In this document: piece by piece, positions 52,927-62,500 of the stretch
Numbering within the stretch: the stretch's first letter is position 1
Layout of the letters: every line of letters starts with the position of its first letter
From: an uncultured Eubacteriales bacterium
GTDB taxonomy: Bacteria; Bacillota; Clostridia; Oscillospirales; Oscillospiraceae
Direction of reading: 5' to 3'
Length of the DNA: 64,000 bases
NCBI GenBank assembly: GCA_900547745.1
Contig: URHT01000005.1
Location: forward strand, 1-64,000
The notes under the pieces: generated by a model
Databases searched by the model: none
What the model was told of the DNA's origin: nothing
The model's input: only the letters and a program-made list of their open reading frames with translations
Program-made: the position numbers and the translations under genes

Positions 52927-54300
52927 TTACGCCTCCTTCTTTTCGGCAGCGGCCTTTGCCTCGGCCTCCGCCTTGGCCTTGGCGGCCATTCTTGCGTTGT
53001 TGACCTCCTGCTTGCCCAGACGGAACGCATGGGTCAGGGGCAGGCGGGCGGGACAGGTATAGGTGCAGGCGCCGCACTCGATGCAGTCCATGCCGTGCAG
53101 CACGTTCTGCCAGGTATCCACGTCGCCCTTCATCAGGTACTTGTACATGAACACCGGCTCCAAACGGATGGGGCAGACGCCCACGCACTTACCGCAGCGG
53201 ATGCACTGGGGATCCTCGACGTACTGCTCCTCCTTGTCGGCGAAGGCCAGCATGGCGCCGGTGCCCTTGCCCACGGTAACGTCCACGTCGTACTGGGCCA
53301 GACCCATCATCGGGCCGCCCATGATGAGCTTGTACGTCTCATCCTTCAGGCCGCCGCAGGCGTCGAACAGCTTGGAGATGGGGGTGCCGATGGGACACTC
53401 GATGTTCTTGGGCTCGATGACGCCGGAGCCGGACACGGTGACGATCTTGTTCACCACGGGCATGCCGGTGTACACCGCGCGGTAGATGGCGCAGGTGGTG
53501 TTCAGGTTGAAGATGCAGCAGCCTGCGTCGGCGGGCAGCTTGCCGCTGGGGACCTGACGGCCGGACACGGCCTGTACCAGCTGCTTCTCAGCGCCCTGGG
53601 GATAGCGGGTGTGCAGGACCTCTACCACCACGGGGGCATTCAGCTCGGCGATGGTCTTGTTCAGCACGTCGGCCGCGTTCTGCTTGTTGGCCTCGATGCC
53701 GATGTACACCTTGTCCACGCCGAAGCACTTGGCCAGCAGGGTCGCACCCTTGATGACCTGCTCGGGACGCTCCAGACAGGTGCGGTGGTCGCCGGTGATG
53801 TACGGCTCGCACTCTGCGGCGTTGATGATCACATAGTCCACCTTGCCCAGACCGGAGCTGATCTTCACATGGGTGGGGAACGTTGCGCCGCCCTGGCCGA
53901 CGATGCCGGCGTTTTTGACGATCTCCACCAGCTGCTCAGGCGTCAGGCTGTCGGGGTCCGCCACGGGCTTGACTTCCTCGGACACTTCGTTCTGGAAGTC
54001 GTTTTCGATGACCACGGACATCATCTTGCCGCCCATGTTGAAGGGGCGGGGCTCCACGGCCTTGACCGTGCCGGAGATGCTGGCGTGGATGGGTGCGGAA
54101 ACGAATCCGCCGGGTTCGCCGATCCTCTGTCCAATTTTTACCTTGTCGCCCACCGAAACGATAGGCTTGCAAGGCGCACCGATGTGCATAGACATGGGAA
54201 TGACCACCTCAGCCGGGGCTGCCAGCTGTTCGATGGCCTTTTCATTGGTCGCGGCCTTCATGTCATTGGGATGAACGCCGCCAAAGAAAGCTTGTGCCAT
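52927..54300 (-). CDS. rnfC: Rnf complex subunit RnfC (NADH side)
   Basis: RnfC exchanges electrons with NAD and receives them through FMN and iron-sulphur clusters. The 457-residue protein has the N-terminal FFGGVHP and the GQGGATFPTHVK nucleotide-binding loop, then two CxxCxxCxxxCP clusters (CIRCGKCVGVCP, CIECGACTYTCP). The C-terminus is Lys/Ala/Glu-rich. ATG 54300 follows GAGGTGA and it opens the operon. Confidence 0.95.
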   Translation of the reverse strand: MAQAFFGGVHPNDMKAATNEKAIEQLAAPAEVVIPMSMHIGAPCKPIVSVGDKVKIGQRIGEPGGFVSAPIHASISGTVKAVEPRPFNMGGKMMSVVIENDFQNEVSEEVKPVADPDSLTPEQLVEIVKNAGIVGQGGATFPTHVKISSGLGKVDYVIINAAECEPYITGDHRTCLERPEQVIKGATLLAKCFGVDKVYIGIEANKQNAADVLNKTIAELNAPVVVEVLHTRYPQGAEKQLVQAVSGRQVPSGKLPADAGCCIFNLNTTCAIYRAVYTGMPVVNKIVTVSGSGVIEPKNIECPIGTPISKLFDACGGLKDETYKLIMGGPMMGLAQYDVDVTVGKGTGAMLAFADKEEQYVEDPQCIRCGKCVGVCPIRLEPVFMYKYLMKGDVDTWQNVLHGMDCIECGACTYTCPARLPLTHAFRLGKQEVNNARMAAKAKAEAEAKAAAEKKEA

Positions 54301-54355
54301 TGTCTTCACCTCATCTTACTACCGGGTGGCACTATGCCACCGCATACTATATCAG

Positions 54356-54384
54356 ATATTACAACAAAACTTTTCTCTTGTCCA
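54356..54384 (-). promoter_or_regulatory. Likely promoter of the rnf operon
   Basis: TGGACA (54384-54379), 17 bases, TAATAT (54361-54356). A short hairpin GGTGGC-ACTAT-GCCACC (54326-54342) lies in the leader. Confidence 0.5.
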
Positions 54385-54504
54385 GCCCCACGGCGGCAAT
54401 TCCTGCGGTTTTTTGCCGTTTTTGTCGCCGGCTTGACGGCCGCCGCTGCCGGAAAAGCCCGGTTTTGCCGTTTTCTGCCGTTTCCGCTCCGCTCCGGAGG
54501 GCAC

Positions 54505-54533
54505 TTGTGTTTCCGCCGGCACTGTGTTAGAAT
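54505..54533 (+). promoter_or_regulatory. Promoter of the DUF975 gene
   Basis: TTGTGT (54505-54510), 17 bases, TAGAAT (54528-54533), divergent from rnf. Confidence 0.65.
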
Positions 54534-54590
54534 ATTACCGCACCGGGCGGGAAATGCGTATGAGCCCCGTGCAGAAAGGAGGGCGGCGTC

Positions 54591-55367
54591 ATGCTGCTTG
54601 ACCGCGTTTCCATAAAGAGCGAGGCGAAGGACATCGTTAAAAATGCCAGCGTCTCCGCGTACCTGTTCACTCTGCTGTTTCTGGCCCTCTCGTGGCTGCT
54701 CGCCGGCATGTCTGACTATGTCTCCTTGAATGAGGAGACGGTATACAATATTTATTATGCCACCGGCGTGGATCTGTCGTTCCTTGTGCTGCACCGCGCC
54801 TTCCCGGCCCTGCTGGTGACGTTCATCACCATTCTGGCGGCGCTGCTGGGCGTGCTGCTGGAGATCGGCTACATCCTGTACCATCTGGGCATTCGCCGGG
54901 GCCGGGAGATGCCGTACCTGACGCTGTTCGATGGGTTCTCCTTCGCCGGAAAGGTGATCCTGCTGTACATCGTCCAGTATATCTTCATCTTCCTGTGGAG
55001 CCTGCTGTTCATCGTTCCCGGCATCATCGCCGCCTACCGCTACCGCTTCGCCTACTACAACCTGTGCGAGAACCCGGATATGGGCGTGATGGAGGCCCTC
55101 AACATGAGCAAGGCCCAGACCGCCGGCTTCAAGTGGCAGCTGTTCGTGCTGGATCTCAGCTTTCTGGGCTGGATGCTGCTGTGCGGTCTGACGCTGGGCA
55201 TCCTCAGCATCTGGGTGCAGCCCTACATTCTCCAGACCAACGTGGGCTATTTCCAGCAGATCAAGGCCGCCAAGGGCATCGGCTGGACACCCCGCGGCCC
55301 GGAGGGGGAGGATCACACCTTCCACCCCAACGACCCCTTTGACAACACGGACAATACAGGACTGTAA
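54591..55367 (+). CDS. DUF975 family membrane protein
   Basis: The 258-residue protein has five to six membrane segments and the DUF975 pattern of a soluble-looking start (DRVSIKSEAKDIVKNASVSAY) followed by membrane segments and FIVPGIIAAYRYRFAYYNLCENP, which is the most conserved part. The C-terminal tail is soluble and rich in Asp, Glu, Pro and Thr. Function is not known for the family. RBS AAAGGAGGG. Confidence 0.88.
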   Translation: MLLDRVSIKSEAKDIVKNASVSAYLFTLLFLALSWLLAGMSDYVSLNEETVYNIYYATGVDLSFLVLHRAFPALLVTFITILAALLGVLLEIGYILYHLGIRRGREMPYLTLFDGFSFAGKVILLYIVQYIFIFLWSLLFIVPGIIAAYRYRFAYYNLCENPDMGVMEALNMSKAQTAGFKWQLFVLDLSFLGWMLLCGLTLGILSIWVQPYILQTNVGYFQQIKAAKGIGWTPRGPEGEDHTFHPNDPFDNTDNTGL

Positions 55368-55384
55368 TGTTCCCAACAGAAGGA

Positions 55385-55425
55385 CAGGGAGACAACCTTA
55401 CGGTTGTCTCCCTGAAAATTTTTGT
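55385..55425 (+). terminator. Terminator of the DUF975 gene
   Basis: Perfect 13-bp stem (55385-55397 with 55402-55414) followed by a TTTTT run. Confidence 0.88.
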
Positions 55426-55508
55426 ACATCTTCAACAAATTTTGGCATAACCTGCGCTTCTTACACACGGGGACTTCATTAAATATTTAACAATAAACGT
55501 TTTTCGGC

Positions 55509-55537
55509 TTGCAGTTAAATTCTTAACGTAGTAGACT
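55509..55537 (+). promoter_or_regulatory. Promoter of the AtoE-type gene, with a leader hairpin
   Basis: TTGCAG (55509-55514), 17 bases, TAGACT (55532-55537). The AT-rich region upstream (55430-55510) may hold regulator sites. In the leader, GGCCGTTC-TGGCAG-GAACGGCC (55555-55576) is a perfect 8-bp hairpin. Confidence 0.6.
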
Positions 55538-55627
55538 ATTGCTATCCGGACACCGGCCGTTCTGGCAGGAACGGCCAGGCCCTCATCTGTACTCAAATAA
55601 AAACTGTGTTGTAAGGAGAGTGTCGCT

Positions 55628-56974
55628 GTGTTCAAAAAATTTACCAACGGCTGTGTGCGCGTAGTCAACCGGTGGCTGCCGGATGCATTCCTGTTCGCCA
55701 TCATCCTGACGCTTGTGGTATTTGTGGGCGCCATGTGCGCCACGGGCATGGGCCCCATCGAGATCATCGCCAAGTGGGGCGATCAGAAGGGCGGCTTCTG
55801 GAATCTGCTGGCCTTCTCCATGCAGATGGCGCTGGTGCTGGTCTTCGGCTCCGCCATGGCCTCTGCCAAGCCCTGCAAGAAGGCGCTGCGCGCGGTGGCG
55901 GGTCTGTGCCACAACGAAAAGCAGGCGATTCTGGTCACCACCTTCGTGTCCACCCTCTGCTGCTGGCTGAACTGGGGCTTCGGTCTGGTCATCGGTGCGC
56001 TGCTGGCCAAGGAGGTCGTGCGCCGCGTGCCCTCCGTGGACTATCCCCTGCTGATCGCCTCCGCCTACTCCGGCTTCGTGATCTGGCACGCCGGTCTGTC
56101 CGGCTCCATCCCTCTGGATCTGGTGGCCGGCAAGGCCTTCGGTGAGGTGACCTATCAGGCACCCATCACCGCCACGGTGTTCCACCCCATGAACCTCATC
56201 ATGTGCGGCGTCATTCTGGTGCTGATGCCCTTTGTCAACTATGCCATGCACCCCCACAAGGAGCATACCGTCACCGTCAACCCCGCGCTGCTGGTGGACG
56301 AGGCGGAGAAGGAGTATCCGCTGGATACCCCCGCCGAGAAGCTGGAGCACTCCAAGATCCTGTGGGTCATCACCGTGATCTTCGGCTTTATCTACATCGT
56401 GTACTACTTCGTGCAGAACGGCTTCACGCTGGGTCTGAACATCGTGAACATGATCTTCCTGTTTCTGGGCCTGCTGCTCCACGGCGACCTGCGCCGCTAT
56501 GTGGACGCCATCGGCGAGGCTGCTGCCGGCGCCGCCGGTATCCTGCTGCAGTTCCCGTTCTATGCCGGTATCATGGGCATGATGGTGGCTGCCAACGACC
56601 AGGGCGTGTCTCTGGCGGGCGTTATCTCCGAGTTCTTCGTGAGCATCTCCAACAGCGTGACGTTCCCCATGCTGTCCTTCCTGGCAGCCGGTATCGTCAA
56701 CTTCTTCGTCCCCTCCGGCGGCGGCCAGTGGGCCGTGCAGGGGCCCATTATGATGCCTGCCGGCGCGGAAATGGGTATCGAGGCTGGTCGTACCGCCATG
56801 GCTATCGCCTGGGGTGACCAGTGGACGAATATGATCCAGCCGTTCTGGGCGCTGCCTGCGCTGGGTATCGCCAAGCTGTCCGCCCGCGACATCATGGGCT
56901 ATCTGGTGGTGGTTCTGCTGTTCACCGGCGTGGTGGCCTGCCTCGGCTTCCTGGGCTGGGCTCTGCTCTTCTGA
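55628..56974 (+). CDS. AtoE-type short-chain fatty acid transporter
   Basis: The 448-residue protein has about ten membrane helices and the SCFA-transporter patterns AFLFAIILTLVVFVGAM, NWGFGLVIGALLAKEV, HAGLSGSIPLDLV and NFFVPSGGGQWAVQGPIM. AtoE takes up short-chain fatty acids such as butyrate or acetoacetate. The start is GTG at 55628 with AAGGAGAG. It has its own promoter and terminator and no neighbouring CoA-transferase gene, so the transported acid is not known. Confidence 0.92.
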   Translation: MFKKFTNGCVRVVNRWLPDAFLFAIILTLVVFVGAMCATGMGPIEIIAKWGDQKGGFWNLLAFSMQMALVLVFGSAMASAKPCKKALRAVAGLCHNEKQAILVTTFVSTLCCWLNWGFGLVIGALLAKEVVRRVPSVDYPLLIASAYSGFVIWHAGLSGSIPLDLVAGKAFGEVTYQAPITATVFHPMNLIMCGVILVLMPFVNYAMHPHKEHTVTVNPALLVDEAEKEYPLDTPAEKLEHSKILWVITVIFGFIYIVYYFVQNGFTLGLNIVNMIFLFLGLLLHGDLRRYVDAIGEAAAGAAGILLQFPFYAGIMGMMVAANDQGVSLAGVISEFFVSISNSVTFPMLSFLAAGIVNFFVPSGGGQWAVQGPIMMPAGAEMGIEAGRTAMAIAWGDQWTNMIQPFWALPALGIAKLSARDIMGYLVVVLLFTGVVACLGFLGWALLF

Positions 56975-57013
56975 GATATTCACTTCCTCACATATCTCCC
57001 CCTTATACCCGCA

Positions 57014-57052
57014 CACAGGGACGGCGCGTCAGCGCCGTCCCTGTGTTTTTAT
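57014..57052. terminator. Terminator after the transporter gene
   Basis: Perfect 15-bp stem with a GTCA loop and T5. Confidence 0.93.
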
Positions 57053-57141
57053 ATGTATTTACGATTCCCGAGCGGTTTCCCGGTCACACCGCCGCCGTCT
57101 CCCGCTCCTCCGCAGCCGCTGCCCCCGGCGCATCGCTGCCG

Positions 57142-57960
57142 TCAAAGGGCGTCTCCAGCAGCTCCGGCCGCCGGATGTACTTGGTACTTGCGGAAGTCGT
57201 TGCAGAACGCCGCGTACTCGTAGCCGGTGCAGATACGCTCGTCCATGACGATGCCCAGCGGCATCATCTTTTTGCTCAGATCGCCGCTCATGTAGTTGGG
57301 CACCGGCTTGCCCATGCACACGAACACGCTGGTGGTACCGAATTCGTAGCAGTGGTGGTGGATGTAGCTGGTCTTGATGGAGGCCAGATTGGTGATAAAC
57401 ATGCTGGTGTGGAACGGACTGAGGTCGATGATCTTCCGGGGCAGCAGTCCGTGCTTGTCCAGATGATAGGCCAGCCACAGCACGAACTTGGGCAGGCCGG
57501 GTACGGAGAACATCATCCGCGCGAACCTGTCGGTGCTGTTCTTCTGCTCCGTCTGGCTGTTGGCGGCGATGACATCGCTGATCTTCTGCTGGATGGTGAA
57601 CACTGTATCCTTTGGATCCAGATAGATCTTCAGCGTCGTCTCGTCCGGCGAGCCGTCCGCCAGCTTCTTCAGGATCACGAAGGACACGCAGAAGTGGTTG
57701 CGCTGGTAGATGCGGCTGTTCATCACGAAGTAGTTCAGCTTGGGATTTGTCTGCACCGCCTTGTAGTACGCGGCGATGATGACGGCCATGTGGTTGATGC
57801 GGACGCCGCCGCGCCGCTTCTCGCGGATGTAGGCCTTGATGACCTCCTCGTCGATGTTCTCGGTGATGCTGTTCTGCGCGTCGTACCGCTTGGGCATGAT
57901 ATAGGGGACAGCTGCCACGATAGGCGGCAGGTTCTTCACTCTCGTTCCGTCAGGACGCAT
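57142..57960 (-). CDS. E2-like acyltransferase-fold protein, C-terminus frameshifted
   Basis: The 272-residue product resembles the catalytic domain of 2-oxo-acid dehydrogenase E2 components and chloramphenicol acetyltransferase, in a clostridial subfamily of unknown substrate: VRINHMAVIIAAYYKAV, YLDPKDTVFTIQQK, DLSPFHTSMFITNLASI and HHHCYEFGTTSVFVCMGK. There is no lipoyl domain or HxxxD active site that I can see. A 7-bp tandem repeat at 57177-57190 shifts the frame near the end; without it the protein would end ...KYIRRPELLETPF and run to a stop at 57084. Start ATG 57960 is used because a further upstream ATG (58005) precedes the -10. Confidence 0.75.
   Translation of the reverse strand: MRPDGTRVKNLPPIVAAVPYIMPKRYDAQNSITENIDEEVIKAYIREKRRGGVRINHMAVIIAAYYKAVQTNPKLNYFVMNSRIYQRNHFCVSFVILKKLADGSPDETTLKIYLDPKDTVFTIQQKISDVIAANSQTEQKNSTDRFARMMFSVPGLPKFVLWLAYHLDKHGLLPRKIIDLSPFHTSMFITNLASIKTSYIHHHCYEFGTTSVFVCMGKPVPNYMSGDLSKKMMPLGIVMDERICTGYEYAAFCNDFRKYQVHPAAGAAGDAL
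57177..57190. repeat. 7-bp tandem duplication (GTACTTG twice)
   Basis: Two perfect adjacent copies of GTACTTG lie inside the 3-prime part of the E2-like gene. Loss of one copy restores a longer, family-like C-terminus in another frame. Confidence 0.9.
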
Positions 57961-57993
57961 GGGCAAACCCTCGATTCTGTCTGAATTGTGTTC

Positions 57994-58022
57994 ATTGTAC
58001 CCCATCTTTTCGACAAATGCAA
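57994..58022 (-). promoter_or_regulatory. Promoter of the E2-like gene
   Basis: TTGCAT (58022-58017), 17 bases, TACAAT (57999-57994). It argues for the downstream ATG at 57960. Confidence 0.7.
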
Positions 58023-58050
58023 CCCGTACACGACCGTCAGCATTTTACCC

Positions 58051-58079
58051 TTTACCTTTTCCTCCGCGTTTGTTATAAT
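58051..58079 (+). promoter_or_regulatory. Promoter of recJ-relA
   Basis: TTTACC (58051-58056), 17 bases, perfect TATAAT (58074-58079), divergent from the E2-like promoter. Confidence 0.78.
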
Positions 58080-58147
58080 AAAGTATTCTTACAACGATGA
58101 AACTGGCGGCATAGTTTCTGCCGCCGGCAGGAGGGAGGTGGCCCACC

Positions 58148-60238
58148 GTGAAATTTCAGAAATGGCGCATTGCCGAGCCGCACCCCGAGGCGGCGGCCCG
58201 TCTGACGGCGGCGGGTTATCCCTGTCTTGTGTCGGCGGTGCTGGCCTCCCGGGGCATCGCCACGGCGGAGGAGGCCGCCGCCTTTCTGGAGCATGAGCAG
58301 CGCCTGACCTACAGCCCCTTCCTCATGGCCGACATGGACAAGGCCGTGGAGCGGGTGCAGCGGGCGCTGGCCGACCACGAGAGGATCGCCGTGTTCGGCG
58401 ACTATGACGTGGACGGTATCACTGCCACCTGCATTCTGGTGGACTATCTCCAGAGCCGGGGCGCCGATGTGCTGCACTATATCCCTCGCCGCATCGAGGA
58501 CGGCTACGGCCTGAGCGTCGACGCCATCGAGGGCCTGTACCGCAAGGGAACCCGCCTGCTGATCACCGTGGACTGCGGCATCACCGGCGTGGAGGAGGTA
58601 GACTTCGCCAACTCTCTGGGCATGGACGTGGTCGTCACCGACCACCACGAGTGCAAGGAAACACTGCCCCGCGCCGTGGCGGTGGTAGACCCCCACCGGC
58701 CCGACTGCGGCTATCCCTTCAAGCATCTGGCGGGCTGCGGCGTGGCGCTGAAGCTGGCGCTGGCGCTGGGCGGCCCGGACAGGGAGGAGGCCCTGTTCTC
58801 CCGCTACTGCACGCTGGCCGCCATCGGCACCGTGGCCGACGTGATGCAGATGTCCGGCGAGAACCGCACCATCGTATCCCGGGGCCTTGCCGCCATCGAG
58901 CACTCCGACTTTATCGGGCTTCACGCCCTTCTGAAGGAGGCCGGCCTTGCCGGCCGTGAGATCACCTCCGTCCAGATCGGCTTCGTGCTGGCGCCCCGCA
59001 TCAACGCGGCGGGCCGCATGGGCGCCGCCGACAAGGCGGCGGAGCTGCTGCTGTGTACCGACCCGGCGGAGGCCGAGCGCATGGCCCGCGAGCTGTGCGC
59101 CCTGAACCGGGAGCGGCAGAACGTGGAGCAGACCATCTACTCCCAGGCGGAGGAGATGATCGCCCGCCTGCCCGACCGCGACCGCAGCGCGCTGGTGCTG
59201 GAGAGCAGCCGCTGGCATCAGGGCGTGGTGGGCATCGTGGCCAGCCGCCTTTCCGAGAAATACTCCCGCCCCAGCTTCATGATCCACCTCAACGGGGACA
59301 CCGGCAAGGGCTCCTGCCGCAGCTGGGGCGGCTTCAACCTGTTTGCCGCGCTGGAAAACTGCAAGGATCTGCTGCTGGGCTTCGGCGGCCACGAGCTGGC
59401 CGCGGGCTTCACCATCGAGGAGGCCAATATCCCCGCCTTCCGTGAGCGGATGAACGACTATGCCCGCAGCTTCCGGGGCGGCGCGGCCCCGGTGTCCGTG
59501 CTGGACGTGGACGTGGCCATCACCCACCCCTCCGCCGTGACGCTGGAGGAGCTGGAGGCTCTGTCCGCGCTGGAGCCCTACGGCAGCGGCAACGCCCGCC
59601 CGGTGTTCTGCCTGCTGGGGGCCACGCTGCTGCGCACCCAGAACGTGGGGCAGAACCGTCACCTGAAGCTGCGCCTTGGTAAGGGCAGCGCCCAGTTCGA
59701 CGGCATTTTCTTCTCTACCGTGGCCGAGGACTGCGGCTGCCGGCCCGGCGACCGGGTGGACGCCGCCTTCTATTTGCAGGTCAACGAGTTCCGGGGCAGC
59801 CGGACGGTGCAGCTGCAGATGGTGGATCTACGCCCGTCCCTCCGGCCCAGCGGCCGGGAGCAGGAGTCTCTGGCGCTGGCGGAACAGTGTGCGGCGCGTC
59901 AGCCCATATCCGCCCGGGACGCCCGCCGTCTGCTGCCCACGCGGGAGCAGTTCGCCGCCGCGTGGCGCTTTCTGGAACGCACCGTCCCGGAGGGCGGCCT
60001 CACCACCGGCTATCTCCCGCTGCTGCGCACGCTGGCGGCGGAGTTGGGCAAGGCGGAGCCGTTCCCCCGTGCGGCCCTGTGTCTGGCGGTGTTTGCCGAA
60101 CGGGGACTTCTGACGCTGGAGCGTCAGGGGGACGATGTGACCCTTCATCTGCACCGGGGGCGGAAGGTAGTGCTGGGGCAGTCGCCCCACCTGCTGTGGC
60201 TCCATGAGAATATTGAGAAAGGGGGCGTTGGACAGTGA
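58148..60238 (+). CDS. recJ: Single-strand DNA exonuclease RecJ
   Basis: RecJ degrades single-stranded DNA 5-prime to 3-prime in recombination and repair. The 696-residue protein has DHH-family motifs FGDYDVDGITAT (D85, D87, D89), ITVDCGI and VVTDHHECKE (DHH 165-167), plus the DHHA1 part with SWGGFNLFAALE and GGHELAAGF. GTG start with GGAGGGAGG. Length is longer than E. coli RecJ, with a C-terminal extension usual in Firmicutes. It is followed by relA with overlapping stop and start. Confidence 0.95.
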   Translation: MKFQKWRIAEPHPEAAARLTAAGYPCLVSAVLASRGIATAEEAAAFLEHEQRLTYSPFLMADMDKAVERVQRALADHERIAVFGDYDVDGITATCILVDYLQSRGADVLHYIPRRIEDGYGLSVDAIEGLYRKGTRLLITVDCGITGVEEVDFANSLGMDVVVTDHHECKETLPRAVAVVDPHRPDCGYPFKHLAGCGVALKLALALGGPDREEALFSRYCTLAAIGTVADVMQMSGENRTIVSRGLAAIEHSDFIGLHALLKEAGLAGREITSVQIGFVLAPRINAAGRMGAADKAAELLLCTDPAEAERMARELCALNRERQNVEQTIYSQAEEMIARLPDRDRSALVLESSRWHQGVVGIVASRLSEKYSRPSFMIHLNGDTGKGSCRSWGGFNLFAALENCKDLLLGFGGHELAAGFTIEEANIPAFRERMNDYARSFRGGAAPVSVLDVDVAITHPSAVTLEELEALSALEPYGSGNARPVFCLLGATLLRTQNVGQNRHLKLRLGKGSAQFDGIFFSTVAEDCGCRPGDRVDAAFYLQVNEFRGSRTVQLQMVDLRPSLRPSGREQESLALAEQCAARQPISARDARRLLPTREQFAAAWRFLERTVPEGGLTTGYLPLLRTLAAELGKAEPFPRAALCLAVFAERGLLTLERQGDDVTLHLHRGRKVVLGQSPHLLWLHENIEKGGVGQ

Positions 60239-62439
60239 CGCCGCAGGAAATGTACGACCATCTCATCGAGACTGTCAAAGGCTATAATCCCGCCGCCGGC
60301 TTTGATCAGATCCACGCTGCCTACGAGTACGCCGCCGCCCACCACGCCGGGCAGAACCGGAAGGACGGCTCGCCGTTCATCACCCACCCGCTGGCCGTGG
60401 CCCAGATCGTGGCGGAGGAGCTGCATCTGGACACGGAGTCCATCGTGGCGGCCCTGCTTCACGATACCATTGAGGACACCTCCGCCACCCACGAGGAGAT
60501 CAGCAAGCTGTTCTCCCCCACGGTGGCCGATCTGGTGGAGGGCGTCAGCAAGCTGACCCGCGTCCATTACACCTCCAAGGAGGAGGAGCAGATGGAGAAC
60601 CTCCGCAAGATGCTGATAGCCATGGCCAAGGATATCCGGGTCATCCTCATCAAGATATCCGACCGTCTCCACAACATGCGCACCATGGAGTATCAGACGC
60701 CGGAGAAGCAGAAGCAGAAATCCTTTGAGACCATGGAGATCTACGCCCCCATCGCCCACCGTCTGGGCATGCAGAAGATGAAGTGGGAGCTGGAGGATCT
60801 CTCCCTGAAATATCTGGATCCCGTGGGCTACCGGGAGATCACCGAAGCGCTGGATGAGAAGGCGGCGGAGTACGACGGCTTCATGTCCGCCGTCCACGAT
60901 CAGATCACCACCCGTCTGCGTGAGGCGGGGGTGGACGCCACGGTGCAGGCCCGCATGAAGCACCCCTACTCCATCTACCGCAAGATGTATACCCAGAACA
61001 AGTCGCTGGACGACGTGTTCGACCTGTTCGCCTTCCGCGTCATCGTGGACACGGTGGCGGACTGCTACAACGTGCTGGGCCTGATCCACGACCTGTACAA
61101 GCCCATTCTGGGCCGCTTCAAGGACTATATCGGCACCCCCAAGCCCAACATGTACCAGAGCCTGCACACCACGGTGGTGGGCGAGAGCGGCATCCCCTTC
61201 GAGGTGCAGATCCGCACCAAGGAGATGCACGAGGTCGCCGAATACGGCGTGGCCGCCCACTGGAAGTACAAGCAGAACGGGCAGGGCGCCGGCGACGAGC
61301 GCGGCTACGAGTGGGTGCGCCGCCTGTTGGAGAATCAGGAGGACGCCGACGCCGAGGACTTCATCCACTCTCTGAAGGTGGACATGTTCGCCGACGAGGT
61401 GTTCGTGTTCACGCCCAACGGCGATGTGATCAACCTGCCCGCCGGGGCCACGCCCATCGACTTTGCCTATACCATCCACTCCGCCGTGGGCAACCACATG
61501 ACCGGCGCCAAGGTCAACGGCCGCATTGTCCAGTTCGACTACCACCTGCGCAACGGCGACGTGGTGGAGGTCATGACCAGCCGTTCGGCCCACGGCCCCA
61601 GCCGCGACTGGGTGAAGATCGCCCGCTCCAGCAACGCCCGCAGCAAGATACGCCAGTGGTTCAAGCGTGAGAAGCGTGACGAGAACATCGTCAACGGCCG
61701 CCAGAGCTTCGAGGCGGAGCTGAAGCGCACCGGCGTCACCCTGAAGGAGCTGACCAGCGAGGAGAACCTCCCCGGCGTCCTGAAAAAGCTGTGCTACAAC
61801 AGTCTGGACGACATGTACGCTGCCATCGGCTACGGCGGCGTGTCCGCCCTGAAGGTCATGGGCCGCCTGCGGGAGGATATCCAGCGCATCCTCCACCAGC
61901 ACCAGACCGAGCGTCAGGCGGAGGTGCCGCTGGCCGGCCAGCCCCAGCAGACCCGTCCCGCCGTGCCCCAGCGTACCAAGGGGGAGCAGGGCATCGTGGT
62001 GGAGGGGCTCACCAACTGTCTGGTGAAGTTCTCCAAGTGCTGCACCCCCGTGCCCGGCGACGAGATCGTGGGCTTCATTACACGGGGCTACGGCATCTCC
62101 GTCCACCGGGCGGACTGTCCCAACGCCGACCCCGCCCGCCGTAAGCCGGAGGAGACGGGCCGCTGGATCAAGGTTTCCTGGGGCGGCAACACCCGGGAGA
62201 GCTACCGAACCACGCTGGAGGTGGTGGCCAAGGATCGCCTGAACCTGATCGTGGACATCTCCACGGTGCTCTCCAGCACCAAGACCCACGTTTCCTCCCT
62301 GAACGCCCGCAGCACGCCGGACGGCTTCGCCCTCATCACGCTGGATACGGACGTGGCTGACAGCCAGCAGCTGCAGACGGTCATGCGCAGGATCGAGCAG
62401 ATATCCGGCGTCATGCGCGTTACACGCCCCGCCGGTTAA
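60235..62439 (+). CDS. relA: Bifunctional (p)ppGpp synthetase/hydrolase RelA/SpoT
   Basis: The enzyme makes and breaks the stringent-response alarmone. The 734-residue protein has an intact HD hydrolase site ([10 protein letters not shown]51; LLHDTIED, H76 and D77), a synthetase domain with R294-F-K-D297 (the RFKD form of bifunctional enzymes), a TGS domain ([22 protein letters not shown]) and a C-terminal ACT domain. GTG at 60235 overlaps the recJ stop; ATG 60250 is a weaker alternative. The order recJ-relA-dtd-MBL is common in Firmicutes. Confidence 0.96.
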   Translation: MTPQEMYDHLIETVKGYNPAAGFDQIHAAYEYAAAHHAGQNRKDGSPFITHPLAVAQIVAEELHLDTESIVAALLHDTIEDTSATHEEISKLFSPTVADLVEGVSKLTRVHYTSKEEEQMENLRKMLIAMAKDIRVILIKISDRLHNMRTMEYQTPEKQKQKSFETMEIYAPIAHRLGMQKMKWELEDLSLKYLDPVGYREITEALDEKAAEYDGFMSAVHDQITTRLREAGVDATVQARMKHPYSIYRKMYTQNKSLDDVFDLFAFRVIVDTVADCYNVLGLIHDLYKPILGRFKDYIGTPKPNMYQSLHTTVVGESGIPFEVQIRTKEMHEVAEYGVAAHWKYKQNGQGAGDERGYEWVRRLLENQEDADAEDFIHSLKVDMFADEVFVFTPNGDVINLPAGATPIDFAYTIHSAVGNHMTGAKVNGRIVQFDYHLRNGDVVEVMTSRSAHGPSRDWVKIARSSNARSKIRQWFKREKRDENIVNGRQSFEAELKRTGVTLKELTSEENLPGVLKKLCYNSLDDMYAAIGYGGVSALKVMGRLREDIQRILHQHQTERQAEVPLAGQPQQTRPAVPQRTKGEQGIVVEGLTNCLVKFSKCCTPVPGDEIVGFITRGYGISVHRADCPNADPARRKPEETGRWIKVSWGGNTRESYRTTLEVVAKDRLNLIVDISTVLSSTKTHVSSLNARSTPDGFALITLDTDVADSQQLQTVMRRIEQISGVMRVTRPAG

Positions 62440-62500
62440 ACCCGCCCCCGTCGGGCGGGGCCAGTGTGCCCCGCCGCAAAACCAAAAAGGAGACATCGCT

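Noticed and set aside
54326..54342. A second T-box (GGGTGGCAC in the rnf leader region)
   Set aside because: The sequence is only a short hairpin on the plus strand, with no stem I, specifier loop or terminator in the correct orientation for rnf.
52270..54615. A 781-codon plus-strand frame opposite rnfC/rnfD
   Set aside because: Asp/Gly/His-rich repetitive-looking translation is a shadow of RnfC and RnfD.
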